From Chamaecrista fasciculata (Eukaryota > Streptophyta > Magnoliopsida > Fabales > Fabaceae): 64,000 nt of DNA. A program made the position numbers and the translations under genes. This document shows, piece after piece, positions 10,543-22,837 of this stretch. Within the stretch, counting starts at the first letter, position 1. Each line of letters begins with the position of its first letter. The notes below the pieces were generated by a model. It searched no databases and was not told the origin of the DNA. It saw only the letters and a list, made by a program, of their open reading frames with translations. The stretch covers positions 11,167 to 75,166 of the forward strand of contig QANZ01018611.1 in the NCBI GenBank assembly GCA_003254925.1, written 5' to 3'.

Positions 10543-11714
10543 TTTTGGGTTAAGACACTTGTTAAGGAGTAATAAATGTTATTGAAAATATAAAAATGAG
10601 ATATAATGATCAAAATTATTAATGAGCATTAATTCTCTCTCTGAATTTTTCTTTGCATGATAAAATTATTCTTTTTCTTATGTGACTTTTTTTTTTCATT
10701 TTAAATTTAGGGTTTAGGTTTAGAATTTTGGGGTTTAGGTTTGGGTTAGGGTTTAGGATTAGAGTTTAGAGTTTAAGTTTAGAATTTAGGATTACAAATA
10801 TTCTTTATATTTTTTAATTTATTTTATATTTTTATAAAAATGAAATATAATTTTAAAGTAGAATTATTTAATGTAAATGCATTTATTTTCTCACTTTTAC
10901 GCTTCTCAAAGCATATTAAAATCTTAAATTCTAAATCCAAAAATCTTAAACCTAAGCTAGAAAACCCTAAACCTAAATCCCAAATTAAAAATGGAAAAGA
11001 AAAAAAAAATCACATAAGAATAAGGATAATTTTGGGGTTTGGATCCTCTAGAGTTCTTTCCCATGCATTTCTTGTGGAGTTAGAGTAAAAATATGGATTA
11101 CATGAAATAAAAATATATAAAAATCAAACTTTTTCTTTCTCTCTCTTCTTTTCTCTTCCTTTCCCTCTCATATTTTACAAGAAATGTAGAGAAAGAACTC
11201 TAAAGGATCCATTTCCATAATTTTGTCATACAAAGAAAAATTTAGAAAGGGAATTAGTGTTCATTAATAATTTTGATTATTATATTATATCTCATATTTT
11301 ATATTTCCAATAGTATTTATTACTCCTTAGTTTAACCCTTATTTTTTTTCTCACATTAATTATCTTATTTATAATAAAGGAACTGTGCCCTAGAAGCTTT
11401 CGTATCAAGACACAATTGAGACCAGATTCATGAGACAATCTTCATCAACATGAAATAAACTCTAGAGGATCCATTTCCATAATTTTGTCATACAAAGAAA
11501 AAATTAGAAAGGGAATTAGTGTTCATTAATAATTTTGATTATTATATTATATCTCATATTTTATATTTTCAATAGTATTTATTACTCCTTAGTTTAACCC
11601 TTACTTTTTTTTTCTCACATTAATTATCTTATTTATAATAAAGGAATTGTGCCCTAGAAGCTTTCATATCAAGACACAATTGAGACCAGATTCATGAGAC
11701 AATCTTCATCAATG
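10543..11714. repeat. Nested foldback with a direct duplication
   Basis: The segment 10556-10670 (ggagtaataaatgttattg...) is the inverted copy of about 11210-11340. Inside it, 10670-10800 (ttagggtttaggtttag-type) is inverted against about 10910-11010. Further in, 11036-11090 (ggatcctctagagttc) is inverted against about 11165-11235. The right arm is then repeated directly: about 11200-11459 and 11460-11714 share a roughly 255-bp unit. No target duplication was found and the family is unknown. Confidence 0.6.
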
Positions 11715-13736
11715 TAGAAAAACATGATTAACATACAATTAAATGTTGATTTTTGCAATAATGACAATTCTCGAAATAACAACTGTGTGAACACTATAAA
11801 GGGAGCTTGGACTTCACATTCCCACACATCACATAGCAAAAACATTCTAGCTATTTTCTGTTTTTTTACTTTAACCATTTGTTAGAGATTTTATTGAGCC
11901 TAGTGTCTATTTGATTCACACCTTTGATAGTGTCATATTATTCATGTGTTGTCGATCACCTCAATTAAAAGGGACAACTTGATTTATTCTTTCTAAAGTT
12001 GTCGTGGGTAAGTGAGTGAAAATGGTTTATTGAATCCTTTTTTGATTAGCGGGAGAAAACCTTACTTTTGTGGTGAACGAGTTAAAACTATTGAAGTCCA
12101 TTTTTGGATAAATATCGATGTCATCTCTCTCTATCTCTACACTATTTAAATTACAAATGTCAATTGGTTAGTCTTTGTAGTCTCTCTGTACATACATTGA
12201 TGACATGACTGTTAAATGCACGTGTTACCTGTTAAATGTCACATATTAATGCCACATGTGCAACTATTTAGTCCCTCAGTTTTAATATTTAAATTTGACT
12301 TGGCTTAAAATTTAAAACTCAATTATCTGGTCTCTCTTCCCCTAATTTTTATCTTTTCTTCTAAGGTTTGTTTTTGCACCAACAGTAACAGCTTTTGAGT
12401 TCAAATCACAATAGCAACAAGAGTCTTGTTTCAAAGAGTCCCTCAATCACTCACACTCAATCTCATTCTCATCATAACTAAAATAACCATAAAAAGATCC
12501 CTTATGCTTTTGGAGGAGGTCTTATATTCACACCCTCCATATCTCATTATGTCTCTGTTATATCATACTGACGATGTGCTAAATTAAGTTAGAACTAAAA
12601 CTAGACTATTTTCCTTGGAAACAAACACAAATAACAGAGACATGATCAAATATTATTTTTGTCATTATTTTCAAAACCAGTAAGATAACTGAATTTTCCT
12701 AATCTCTGTGAAAACCTCAACAATACTGTTGTGATGGTTGCATGAACTCAAGAATAGGAATCACCGAATGAATCTTGCAAATCCATAGGCACGTGCTTTG
12801 AAATATTATTTTCATTTTTAAAATTTTAATATTTAAGAAACATGTTTGTTTTATAAAGTCAAAAAAATCTTTTTTATTCATATTTAAATAATGTTAACTT
12901 GAAGAATACTTATTTTTATATGCTTTTAAGTTTAATTATTACTAAATGATGATATTACCATGATTAAATAGTTTACTTTTGTGTAAAGTTGTAAAATATC
13001 TCAAGTTTGTTTTTGGAAATATTGGAAACGTCTTTTTAATGTTTCCTATTTTCAATCTGTTTCAAGAAATATTTCCAGAAAACATTTTCAAAAAAATTAT
13101 ACAAAACATAATTTCAAAATGAAAATAGAAAACATGGCAACTAAAGAAACCCAATATTCGTTTCTCAAAAATCATTTCCACCTTTGATGTTTTGAAATCG
13201 TTGTAAGGATTGCCTAAAGTGATGTGGTTACTCCTTGAGCTAATAGATTAAAAGGAACAACTGAGATTCTCCCAGATTGAGAGGATCCATTTACCTTTCT
13301 TTCCTCATTAAAAAAAACTCTTAAATAATATATTTACTTAAATCATTCTACATTACTCCATTTTACTATTAATAATAATTTCTTTTGGTCCTCACTAAAA
13401 CTTTTAAATGTAACTTATTTGGAAATAGAAAGAAAGGGAGAGGAATGAGACCTCTTCCTCTAACTTAGAAAGTAAGAAATTAGAGAGGATAGTAACGAAG
13501 GATTAACTTTTAAGTTCTCATTCTTCTCTACTTTTATAAATTCAAAATATTCCAAATTAAAATATTTTGGTAGATCCAAACTAGAGGAAGGATTATGGAG
13601 GCCTACTTCCTTTCCTTCCCTTCCCCACCAATTTCTCCCCCTTCCTTTCTTCCTAATTGCTAAATAAACTCTTAGACTTGGTTTAGCTCTCTCTTCCATA
13701 AAAGAAAGAGTTAAAATGATTCTTTTTAACTCACAT
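11715..13736. other. Intergenic, no gene recognised
   Basis: About 2 kb of AT-rich DNA. The minus-strand frames 11669-11878 and 13460-13699 lack any domain. A 13270-13685 segment with GGAGGAAGG/CCTTCC-type blocks may be an old MITE. Positions 13737-13750 are the left target duplication of the LINE that follows. Confidence 0.35.
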
Positions 13737-13750
13737 AGCGCACCTAACTA

Positions 13751-14116
13751 TTTTTTTTTGGCCGAAAGAACTTCAATAAAACCAACAAAACAACACCACA
13801 GTACAAAACAGGATCAATAAAGTAGCAAAAAACATCCCAAAACGACAAAAACAGAAAGTTGAAAAACAAGAACACTAAATCATCCAATCCCATTCCTATC
13901 ACCAGCATTATAACGAACAATGTTCAAGAAATGGGTTGGAGGTCCATTGACCCAAACATAGCAGCACAACCCATGATACACAGCCTTAGCAAGCCAATTA
14001 GCTGCTTTATTAGCAGATCTAGGCACTTAAACCACTTGCAAAGAGTGCATAGAAGAAGACAAAGATCTCACCTTATGAAGCAAATCTGAGAATTGTGATA
14101 TTCCGAATTGGCATTA
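13751..14116 (-). mobile_element. 5'-truncated LINE, RNase H-like 3' end
   Basis: A minus-strand LINE 3' end of 366 bp. It ends in a ...cggcc-A(9) tail at 13751. Read on the minus strand, about 14095-13890 encodes a decayed C-terminal RNase H-like segment, with the typical VPRSANKAANWLAKAV motif followed by WVNGPPTHFL. Target duplications agcgcacctaacta (13737-13750) and agcgtacctaacta (14117-14130) match at 13 of 14 bases. The plus-strand ORF 13859-14089 is a shadow. Confidence 0.8.
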
Positions 14117-14130
14117 AGCGTACCTAACTA

Positions 14131-15189
14131 TAGTGGAATATTTTTTTGTAACTATATTAACAAGATCTCGAATATTAAACCTTACTTATGACATTTTAAA
14201 CATTTTAATGTTTATTTACTTATTTCTACCCCTTGAACATAGTAGAATTATTCTAAATAATTAAAAAAAAGCATAGTAGTAGACTAATAGCAATTAGAAA
14301 AGTACAATAGGGATTAACAAATTAGGCTAAGGGCTATAGGCTTTCTTTGTATCACACCCTTGGGGTGTATTATTAGGGGTGTTTAACAATTCGTGCCAAC
14401 CTAACAACCCATCAAATTTAACCCAACTCATAGGTTTGGTTTAATAAGTTGGTTTGATTTGAAAAAAAAATGAGCTTATAGTGATTTGGGTTGGGCTGCT
14501 CATTTAATAATTTTGAGTCTGCTCAACTCAATCCAACACGCCAAACCTGCATTACTTAATTTTTTTTTTTTAAAACTAAAACACTACATATTGTATATTG
14601 AGACTTCATTAAAGATATATAGATCAATGTAATTTAATATGATTCAATTTACAACATAAGATATTACTTGATTGAAAATGTTAATATCTAGCTTGCAGTA
14701 CTACACATTAATTTTAGCTATTTAAAATATGGCCATATGACTTTCACAAGATATGATTATATTATTGGCTTCTTTATTTACATAACAATAATAAAAAAAA
14801 ATTTCATTAAAATTTAAATTCTAAAACATTGAAAGACAAAAAAAAGGTTTTGTTCAATGAAATTTATTTTTGATAAAAAAATGTTCGTAAATTAGAATGG
14901 TTCATCCGACCAACTCATTGCTCTTTCGTTTGGGCTAAAATATTTTTGCTATAAAACCTAATTCAAACCAAACTATTCTAATAAAACTCAGCCCAACCCA
15001 ATCCAATTAAATTCACCGTGCGAACGCTCGAGTTAATATTACCACTAATTCACTATAATACTAACTATGGCCCAAATCTATGATTAACACAAATCCCTAG
15101 TTCATGAAATACTAAAATAGATAAATAACTAAATAAATGGGAAATGAATATTAATAAAGTCACAAATAATAATAATACTATGCACATTA
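14131..15189. other. Intergenic with a hAT-like relic
   Basis: taggggtgtttaacaattcg at about 14373 starts a stretch with CCAACCC/GGGTTGG-type subterminal sequence that returns inverted around 14930-15010. It resembles the hAT element at 7124-8074, but the right terminus and target duplication are missing. ORF 15065-15301 runs into the next MITE and is not a gene. Confidence 0.35.
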
Positions 15190-15200
15190 ATATCCATAGA

Positions 15201-15542
15201 GCAAAAGTATTAATTTCGTTTTCAAATTTTACACCAATTATCAATTTTGTCTCCAATTTTTTATTGCTGTCAATTTTATCATTTGCTATTACTTTAGCCA
15301 AATAATATCGACAAAATCTATGTGGCTAATGATATATAATGTAAAATTGATAGAAAAAGAAACTTAAATTTTAATTCAGATTGGGAAACATGATGCAGTC
15401 TGTCGTTAATTTATTGAAAGAAGTTAGTAAACAGATAAAATTGGCTAAAATATGATACATTGGGGATGAAATTGACAGCAAAAAAAATAGAGACGAAATT
15501 GACCGTTAGTGTAAAATTTGGAGACGAAATTAGTACTTTTGT
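15201..15542. mobile_element. Palindromic MITE, about 340 bp
   Basis: Left arm gcaaaagtattaatttcg and right arm cgaaattagtacttttgt are inverted copies, and the similarity extends through most of the element. The flanking sequence atatccataga occurs at 15190-15200 and 15543-15553, giving a target duplication of 9 to 11 bp, consistent with a MULE-type MITE. The exact terminus is ambiguous by a base or two. Minus-strand ORFs in this region are arm translations. Confidence 0.7.
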
Positions 15543-15689
15543 ATATCCATAGAAAAACACAAGTATGCTTGTTAACACAATTTTTTTTTGATACACATGT
15601 TAATACACAATTAATTAGGCAGCAAGAAATAAGTGAATAACAATTCTGGTCACCACCATATTGATGGATTGGTGTATTGGTGGTATTTG

Positions 15690-16058
15690 GTAGGGTATAC
15701 ACAAAAACCGACTATATTAGCCTTCAAAATCCTCTTTTCTTCCTCCTTCTCATATTCACACTCCTTTCATCATCTTCTTCTTCGCTTCACGGAAAAACTC
15801 TGCGAAGGGTTCTTCCATGAATGCGTTTCTCCTTCCTCACTCCCCACCGATTTCTCTTCCCTTCTTCGTTCCTCCTCTCTTCGCCGTATCCCTTGAGATT
15901 TCCGTTTTTGTAGAAGATTTTCGTCAAAGCTTTCGCGACTTCATTAGGGTTTCGAGACCATCGCGATTTTCCCTGAGCCCTTTATTTTTTCGTTCCTCGT
16001 CTCTTCTCTTCTCATCGCTGTAGATATACCCGCTGCTTAGGGTTTTTGTTAGTTGGAG
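15690..16058 (+). promoter_or_regulatory. 5' leader region of the RRM gene
   Basis: Strongly pyrimidine-rich on the plus strand (TTCTTC/CTCTTC repeats at 15735-16015) and immediately upstream of the ATG at 16059, as in many plant 5'UTRs. Small upstream ATGs (15817 and others) open frames that stop before or out of frame with the main start. No TATA box could be assigned with confidence. Confidence 0.4.
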
Positions 16059-19000
16059 ATGGGGAGCGTGGATCGCGACGATGATCGGACTTTCAAGGCT
16101 AATTTCACGGCCGATGGAGTGGTCTTGCTGAGAGAAAGAGTGGACGAAAAGCTCAAGGAGTTCATGGGGGATTACACCGATGACACTCTTGTGGTACGAG
16201 CTTATTGTCACGCTTGTCAATTTTAGTGCATTTGTTTCGCTTTCTCAATCTGGGTTCATCGTACTGCACTTCTTTTTGGAGCGAAAACTTGGTTGTTCAT
16301 CTGTAATGCATTGTTGTACATCAGTCTGGCTAAAAGAGAAACCTACCTTGGTTATGCCTCCTGTGCAATTGGGGGAATGCCATTCTTTGTCAAAGTACAG
16401 ACCTCTTAGGGGTCTTAAATCATAATTTTAACTTCTTGTAACCCATTCCCTCGAGTCTTGTGTGATTTAATGAAATTGAGCGTGAAGAAAATCATTGCCT
16501 GACTATTACTATAACCCTTTTAAGAATCGAGTGGAGTTATAAGTACTTGTGATAAGTGATAACTAATAGGTACATTGCAGGTGGGGGAAGCTGCATCAGA
16601 TGAACAATGAGTCATCTAACATGGTTGTTGATTTTTTTTTTTTTTTTTTTNNNNNNATTTTTTTTTTTTTTTTTATGATATGACCTTACTCAGGATTAAA
16701 TGGTAGATGAAGTGCTGGAATAGTAAAAAATATGTAATTGTTGGAATAGGTGAGAGTTTTATCTTAAAAAACAGGGATAGATTCACTGTTATACAAATTG
16801 AATGCTAAAAGTCTTAAAAAATTAGGTACTGTGAACTTTATTGTTTGTTATGAAAGCGAAAGAGGAAGTCAACTAGCTCAAATTTTGGTTCATTAGTAGC
16901 TTCTCTACAATGATTCATTCCTTCATGACAACTCTTACGTAGTTTCTTGTCACTTTTCAATCTAAGCTGTGGACGCCTATGCCACACATGTCACATAAAA
17001 AGTGGATCCTAGTCATCCTACAGTATTTACTGTGTCTGAAAAGCTGATACTGGTTGGAATACATGAAAATTTCCTTTTGATATATGCTAAAATTATTTCA
17101 TCCTTGTAGCCCTGCTAGTTAAAATTCAGATTACATTGGAAGTTGATGAAGGTGTTGGGTGGAACATGCAAAGCAAGCTTTAATATATGATATGAAGAAC
17201 ACTCAAACATGCAAACACTTCCCTTTCAACAGTCATAGTTAACTTTTTCTTTTAATTAATTGTATCTGGTATAGGCAAATTTGAAATACATACAAGTGGC
17301 TTAAGTGGTGAGTTACACTTGAAATGCATGGTTGTAGTCCTCTGGAATTTTGGCTTTATGCCACCTGGAAAACACTTGTAGGGAGGGGCAGCATAAATCC
17401 TGAACAATATTAGTCTCGGGGTGGGAAACCAAATAAAGGAGTACAGACTGATGAGTATATGATCTGTTCTACAACATATATTTATGAGTTATATGAAGTT
17501 TTAGTGCATGTATGAAGATTGCAGTTGTGAACAACTAAACAAGAAAATTTCAGTGTTTGTTTCAAAATTGCAAGGAACAGTTTAAAGCATTACTTGTTTT
17601 TTTGGAAGATTTATATGGTTTTAATAAAATGAGAGTCCGGCTTGGTAACTGTAGTGCTGATTCTTGGGGTGAACAAGTTGGATGCTACCAGGTTTTAGAC
17701 CATGATTATTTGCTGTATTTTGGCATTTAGCCAGTGTTGGATATTAAGGCTTTCTACAATTTATGATTCAAGAAACTAGTTGGAGGACACAAATTAGAAA
17801 GCTTAAGAATAGAAAACTATGCAACCTTTATAAATATATATGACTTTTGATGTATATTGAATCAACTCTTAATTTCTATGTTCCAATTATGTCATATTGA
17901 GGTTTCTTTTCAATTACTTATAATCATATCCATATAACATTGGCTTCATATGATGGATTAGGCTTTTGTAAATTTTAGAAAAATTTCAAGAACAAATGTA
18001 AATCTAAATTCACTCTATTTGTGACAGGAATATGTTATTGTCTTATTGAGGAACGGCAGGCGCAAAGAACAAGCAAGGAATGAGTTGAATGTGTTTTTGG
18101 GAGATGACAGTGATTCTTTTGTATCCTGGTAATTTTTTTTTATAGCTCTCTTTAAAAAAAAAAATCTAATTTAAAGTTTTCATGATTGTAAACAATATAG
18201 TAGTTGGGTCCTCAATTATATTTATTATTTCATGTGTATTTTGTTAACAGGTTATGGGATCATCTAGCCTTGAATATAGATTTGTATGTGCATCCTAAAG
18301 AATTGAAGGATGACGCACCTAAAAGAATCGTGTCAGATGTCCAAGCTGGAGATGATGAGTCTCAACATTTAAATTCAGAATCTGAAAGAGGAAGGTCTCG
18401 TAAGTTATCTAGAAGTCGACATAACAAGGACTGGAAAGGATTAGTGAGGGGCGGAGCTGATCCACCTCCCCTTCGAAGCTCTGAGGTTGATAATGCTCAT
18501 TTGGAGCGAAAAATCCAATCTAAAGTTAATCGTGGTCCAAGGTCACCTTCGTCACCTCCAGCACGGAGGAAGAGGGGGCATCCTGATGAACAACACAAGA
18601 CAAAGGTGGTTGAAATATTTTATTGATTATATGATTTGTAAGAACATTTCTGTATTTTTATCTGTTTGGAAGTTAGCACTGACAAGTGTATCATTAACAT
18701 AAGGATATATAAGTGACTATGGTAATATAATGGACGGAAGAGTAATAGTTTCTTTTAAGTGTCTTTTTTTTTTCCACTAATGAACAACATATGATTGAAA
18801 CATTTTATTGATTATCTGACTTCTAAGAAGATTTCTATATTTGTATCTTGTTTGGAAGTTAACACAAGTGTATTACTTACTTAAGGAAATAAAAGTGACT
18901 ATGGTTATAAAATGGGGGGAAGGGTAATAGTTTCTTTTAAGTGTCTTTTTTTTTTCAGTCATCGTAACTGTATGGTCTTACATTTTGGAATGTTGTTTAG

Positions 19001-21414
19001 GTGAAAAATACTAAGGACTGATGCTCTGGTTACATATTCCCTGGTTCTTTTATTTGTATATACTCATGAATGTTTAAGCTGCCCTTATGTGCCTCTTTCC
19101 ATGGACCCTTGACTGGGATAATTCAATGCTGTTACTATATGTTACTAGAATTACCACTCTAACCCTTATTATTGGTCTCTTTTCCTGTCCATTTTCTGCC
19201 ATCCTTTTTTATGAATTATATAGTACTTTCTGATTTTTTTTCTTTATCTTTCTTAACATTTATTCTCCACTAGATAGTCTCTAAACTTTTGAGTATTTTG
19301 ACAGAGGGATGCTGTTTCACAAGTAACTATTAATGCTCCTCGACGGCTACTTCAGTTTGCAGTACGTGATGCAGTGGCAACATCAAGGCCATCATCTAAT
19401 CCAGGCACACCTGTGGAGCCCTCCTTGAAGCGTCTTCGATCTGTTGTTTCTACCTCCTCTGCTGATTCATTGGTTGAACGTCCTCAGCGGTTACAGCCTG
19501 TTTCTAGGGTGTCCAATCCCATGGCTACAGTGATTAAGGCTGTGGCTGAGGCTGCTGAAGATGTGTCAAAATTCAAGTCCTCGGGAAGTGTATTTGATCG
19601 ACTTGGTCGTGGTACAGATCCACTGGACGGTAGCAGACAACATGAAGACAATTACCAAAATCATGAGCGAAACCAATCACTTTATCTTCAGAGAACAGAC
19701 TATAGTGGTCATTATGCTGCAAATAATACTATGTTGGCACATCAAGCTGATTTTCCATCAGATTCTACTTCAGACAATGAAGGATTTGATGATGTGAATG
19801 TCATGGCTCGTGGGATGATTGGTGCTTCGCGGACTGGTTCCTCTGTTGTAAACAGGGATGATGACTTGTTGATGCTGCAGTATTCGGTAGCCAAAAATGC
19901 TGATGACAGCATGCATCTAAAACAGAATAGAGATCATGAGCAACCTGCTGCACCAAACACTTCCCGTAAGATAGTGAACATTTCTGTGAATGTAAATGCT
20001 TGGAAGCCACCACAATTTCAGGGAGCAAGGGAGATTGCAGAAGTTGATGGTCTTGAAGCTAGGGACATTGGAACTGAGGCTCCCAGATCGGGTCTTCACA
20101 TGTTGAAGAGTGATGCCGACACACTGAAAGTTAGTAATGGGAATGTGAGTGATTCATTCATCCATATATTTTGTTAAAACTTGAGTTTCATTTGAAAATT
20201 GATGAAAATAATGTGCTTGGGGTTTAGTTTATAGCTCATTTCCATTAATGTTATGGATTTATGGCATTTAACAGGTTAGCCCTGCTTTTAATGTTCAAAA
20301 AGGGTCTCAAAAGACACAACAATCTACTTCTGGTGAGCACTGTTTCTTAATTCCTTGAAGTTGAATTTCTGCTTTACTAGTTATTACAACTGCCACAATT
20401 TTGCTGTGTATTTTTAACTTTTTAGTTGCTGTTCAACATATATCTGACTTGTCTATTTGAAGACTTATATATATATTTTTTTTCAAATCTTTTGTCCTCA
20501 GGTTCAAGTGGTGCTGGTCGTCTTCTAGAGGATGCTGACTCCAGAACCATTTTTGTTAGCAATGTAATGACTCTCAATCCTTTGTTGTGGTTTGGGAGTT
20601 TAAGGTCATGGGGTAGGTTGGTTCTTTTCATCTTCTGAAGTTGCCTGGTATAATTTTTTCAGGTTCATTTCGCTGCTACAAAAGATAGCCTTTCTCGGCA
20701 TTTTAACAAATTTGGAGAAGTGCTAAAAGTTATTATAGTTACTGATGCAGCAACAGGGCAACCTAAAGGGTAAGATGTTTTATTAATCTCTTGCTCAATA
20801 TGTATGTCCAGTACCTTTTTGTTTGCCAATCTGTATTGATCCCAATTGCTTGAGCAGATCAGCTTATGTGGAGTTCATGCGAAAAGAAGCAGCAGAAAAT
20901 GCATTATCCCTGGATGGTACTTCTTTCATGTCACGGATACTCAAGGTATCAAACATTCATTCTTAAGTTAAACCAAGAATGCCTTTTAATTTCATTTTTT
21001 GTTTTATTTTTTGTGGGCAGGTAATATGTGTGAAAAAGTTGGTGAAGTGGACTTTGTTGATCTTTCTAGTGCCAATTACTCATACTCTTAATCATTCTAT
21101 TTCAGGTTGTGAAGAAAAGTGCTGTACAGCAAGAACCTGCTCCGATGACAGCATGGCCACGAGGAGGAGTTCGGGGTTCTCCATTTCCTGCTGCTAGGTT
21201 TTCAAGGGTTCCCTTTCCAAGAGGTGTTCCCGGTTCATTTTGGCCTCGGCCCCCAATTAAAATTGGAGCCAGGAGCATGCAGTGGAAGCGGGATGCTCAA
21301 GGTGCTACAGACAGTGGTACTTTAAATACTGGTAGTGTTGCTGTGCCCGCTGCTCGTGGTCTCACATATGTCAGAACAGAGTCTAAGCCTGAAAGCAGCT
21401 TGGGTACCACCTAA
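16059..21414 (+). CDS. RRM protein with PWI-like N terminus (At3g12640-like), 9 exons
   Basis: Joined exons 16059-16193, 18028-18128, 18251-18605, 19305-20144, 20275-20332, 20502-20563, 20663-20769, 20858-20945 and 21106-21414 give a continuous 684-codon frame, all with GT...AG introns and matching phases. Residues about 12-95 form a PWI-like/Nab2-type N-terminal domain (SFVSWLWDHLA near 75-85). Residues 95-500 are Ser/Arg-rich and low complexity. One RRM spans about 511-588, with RNP2 IFVSNV and RNP1 KGSAYVEF (552-559). The tail is Arg/Gly/Pro-rich (PRGGVRG). Family knowledge points to a nuclear poly(A)-RNA-binding protein related to the Nab2/ZC3H14 group, acting in mRNA maturation, but here with an RRM instead of CCCH fingers in the part seen. 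Intron 1 is long (1.8 kb) and contains an assembly gap. Exon 6 holds the tandem-duplication breakpoint, but this parental copy is intact. Confidence 0.9.
16651..16656. other. Assembly gap in intron 1 (6 N) inside a poly-T run
   Basis: Six undetermined bases lie between T-runs (16631-16650 and 16658-16674). The true homopolymer length is unknown. The gap lies in intron 1 and does not affect coding sequence. Confidence 0.95.
18609..18965 (+). repeat. Tandem duplication inside intron 3 of the RRM gene
   Basis: Two direct copies of about 175 bp. Each begins near ttgaaatattttattgatta / ttgaaacattttattgatta (about 18610 and 18795) and ends in taatagtttcttttaagtgt plus a T-run (about 18770 and 18957). 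The copies have diverged moderately. The small ORF at 18487-18702 crosses the exon-intron border and is not real. Confidence 0.75.
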
Positions 21415-22400
21415 TCCAGTAGTCCTGCCATACTCAAGGTTGCATCAGACTGGCTTAATGATCATTGGCCCAAAAATCTATATAGAAATCAGAAGTTATC
21501 AATGTTAGGAGAGGTGTGGCCAAATTTTTGGAATTTTATTATTCTTTATGCGGTGGTAGTAGTAAATGAAGTTTAATGATGCCTATAGTTATCTTTGGAT
21601 GCTCAAGGGTGTGGATTAGTGGAATGAAGATGAGAATGTAGTGAAAATAGTTAGGATCTGGATATTAAATGTTCCTCCCGATATTGTCCATGGAGTTGAG
21701 TTGAATTTTGTGGATAGGTGTCTTTACATTATATGGTCCTATTGTTTTGGGATAGTCACTATTTTGAATCTTCTATTTTGGAAGCGTTACTGATGAAAGA
21801 TAAATAAAGGAAAAGAAAAAAGAAAAAGGTTGAGATACATTGCCTGTCTGATTTATTTTTTATCTTTACTGAATGTGCTTTTATATGGAGAGAATAGTAT
21901 ATTGGTGTGAAGTGTGAAGCTTTCAGATAGTGTTATTTTTCGCGCGCTTGAGGAGTTTATTTGGGATGGTTATAATAGCAGTTTTTGTTTTGGTGATACT
22001 CTAATTTGTTTTCAGATTCAGGTTCATGGCACACTTGTGCTTTATCCGGGTGGTTATATAATCTTTGGTGTATTTCTCTCTTTAATTATTTAGTGGAATG
22101 TAGTCTAATGGCTGATGAGCTTTCGGCCTTTTACTTGAAGATATTGGTCTATAAATAGTTTTTGTTCTATTTTGGTTCTATGACTTCTTCACTTGTTCCA
22201 CTATTAGTTCTAATTTTGGTTCTTTTTGTTTGCTGTTATTTGAGTTGGATGTTTGATTTGGAAGGTGGAATAAATAAAAAATTTGAAGATCAAAATAAAA
22301 CTAAAATAATTTACGGATCAAAACAAAATTCATCTATGTTCAAGGATCAAAATGAGGTTTTCACAAAAAAATGATGTTAGGTCTATGTTCACTGTTCAGG
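21415..22400 (+). other. 3'UTR and 3' flank of the RRM gene, partly duplicated
   Basis: A candidate poly(A) signal AATAAA lies at 21803-21808, about 390 bases past the stop codon. 22160-22375 is repeated at 44660-44880. The intervening 21240-22160 is missing from the second copy. The open frame 22162-22374 has no domain and is interrupted in the second copy, so I do not call it a gene. Confidence 0.45.
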
Positions 22401-22837
22401 GATCGAAATGGCTTTATGAAACACAGACGTTAATAAGTTTTAAAATTTGATGATACAATATGACATATATATATATATATGTATATATATATCTTATATT
22501 ATATGACTCCACCCCTTTCTGGTCGTCCACATTTTAAAACTATAATACAAAATTAATAATAAGAGGAAAATTATTATTTGATCCCTTCTTTTTTACTGAG
22601 TTAACGATTTAGTCCCTCATTTATTTTACATACATATTTGCGTATCCGTTAGGCCACGCAAAGCCTCTAGTATATATATATTTAATCAAATAATAGATAA
22701 AAAATGAAGAAATAATTAAAGATTATTATAAAATTTAATGAAAATTTATAAATTATTATATTTATTCATGATATATGTCATATGTGTTGTATTTTTTATT
22801 TTTATGGTGTCAAAGTCACAAAAATTATTTTATATTT

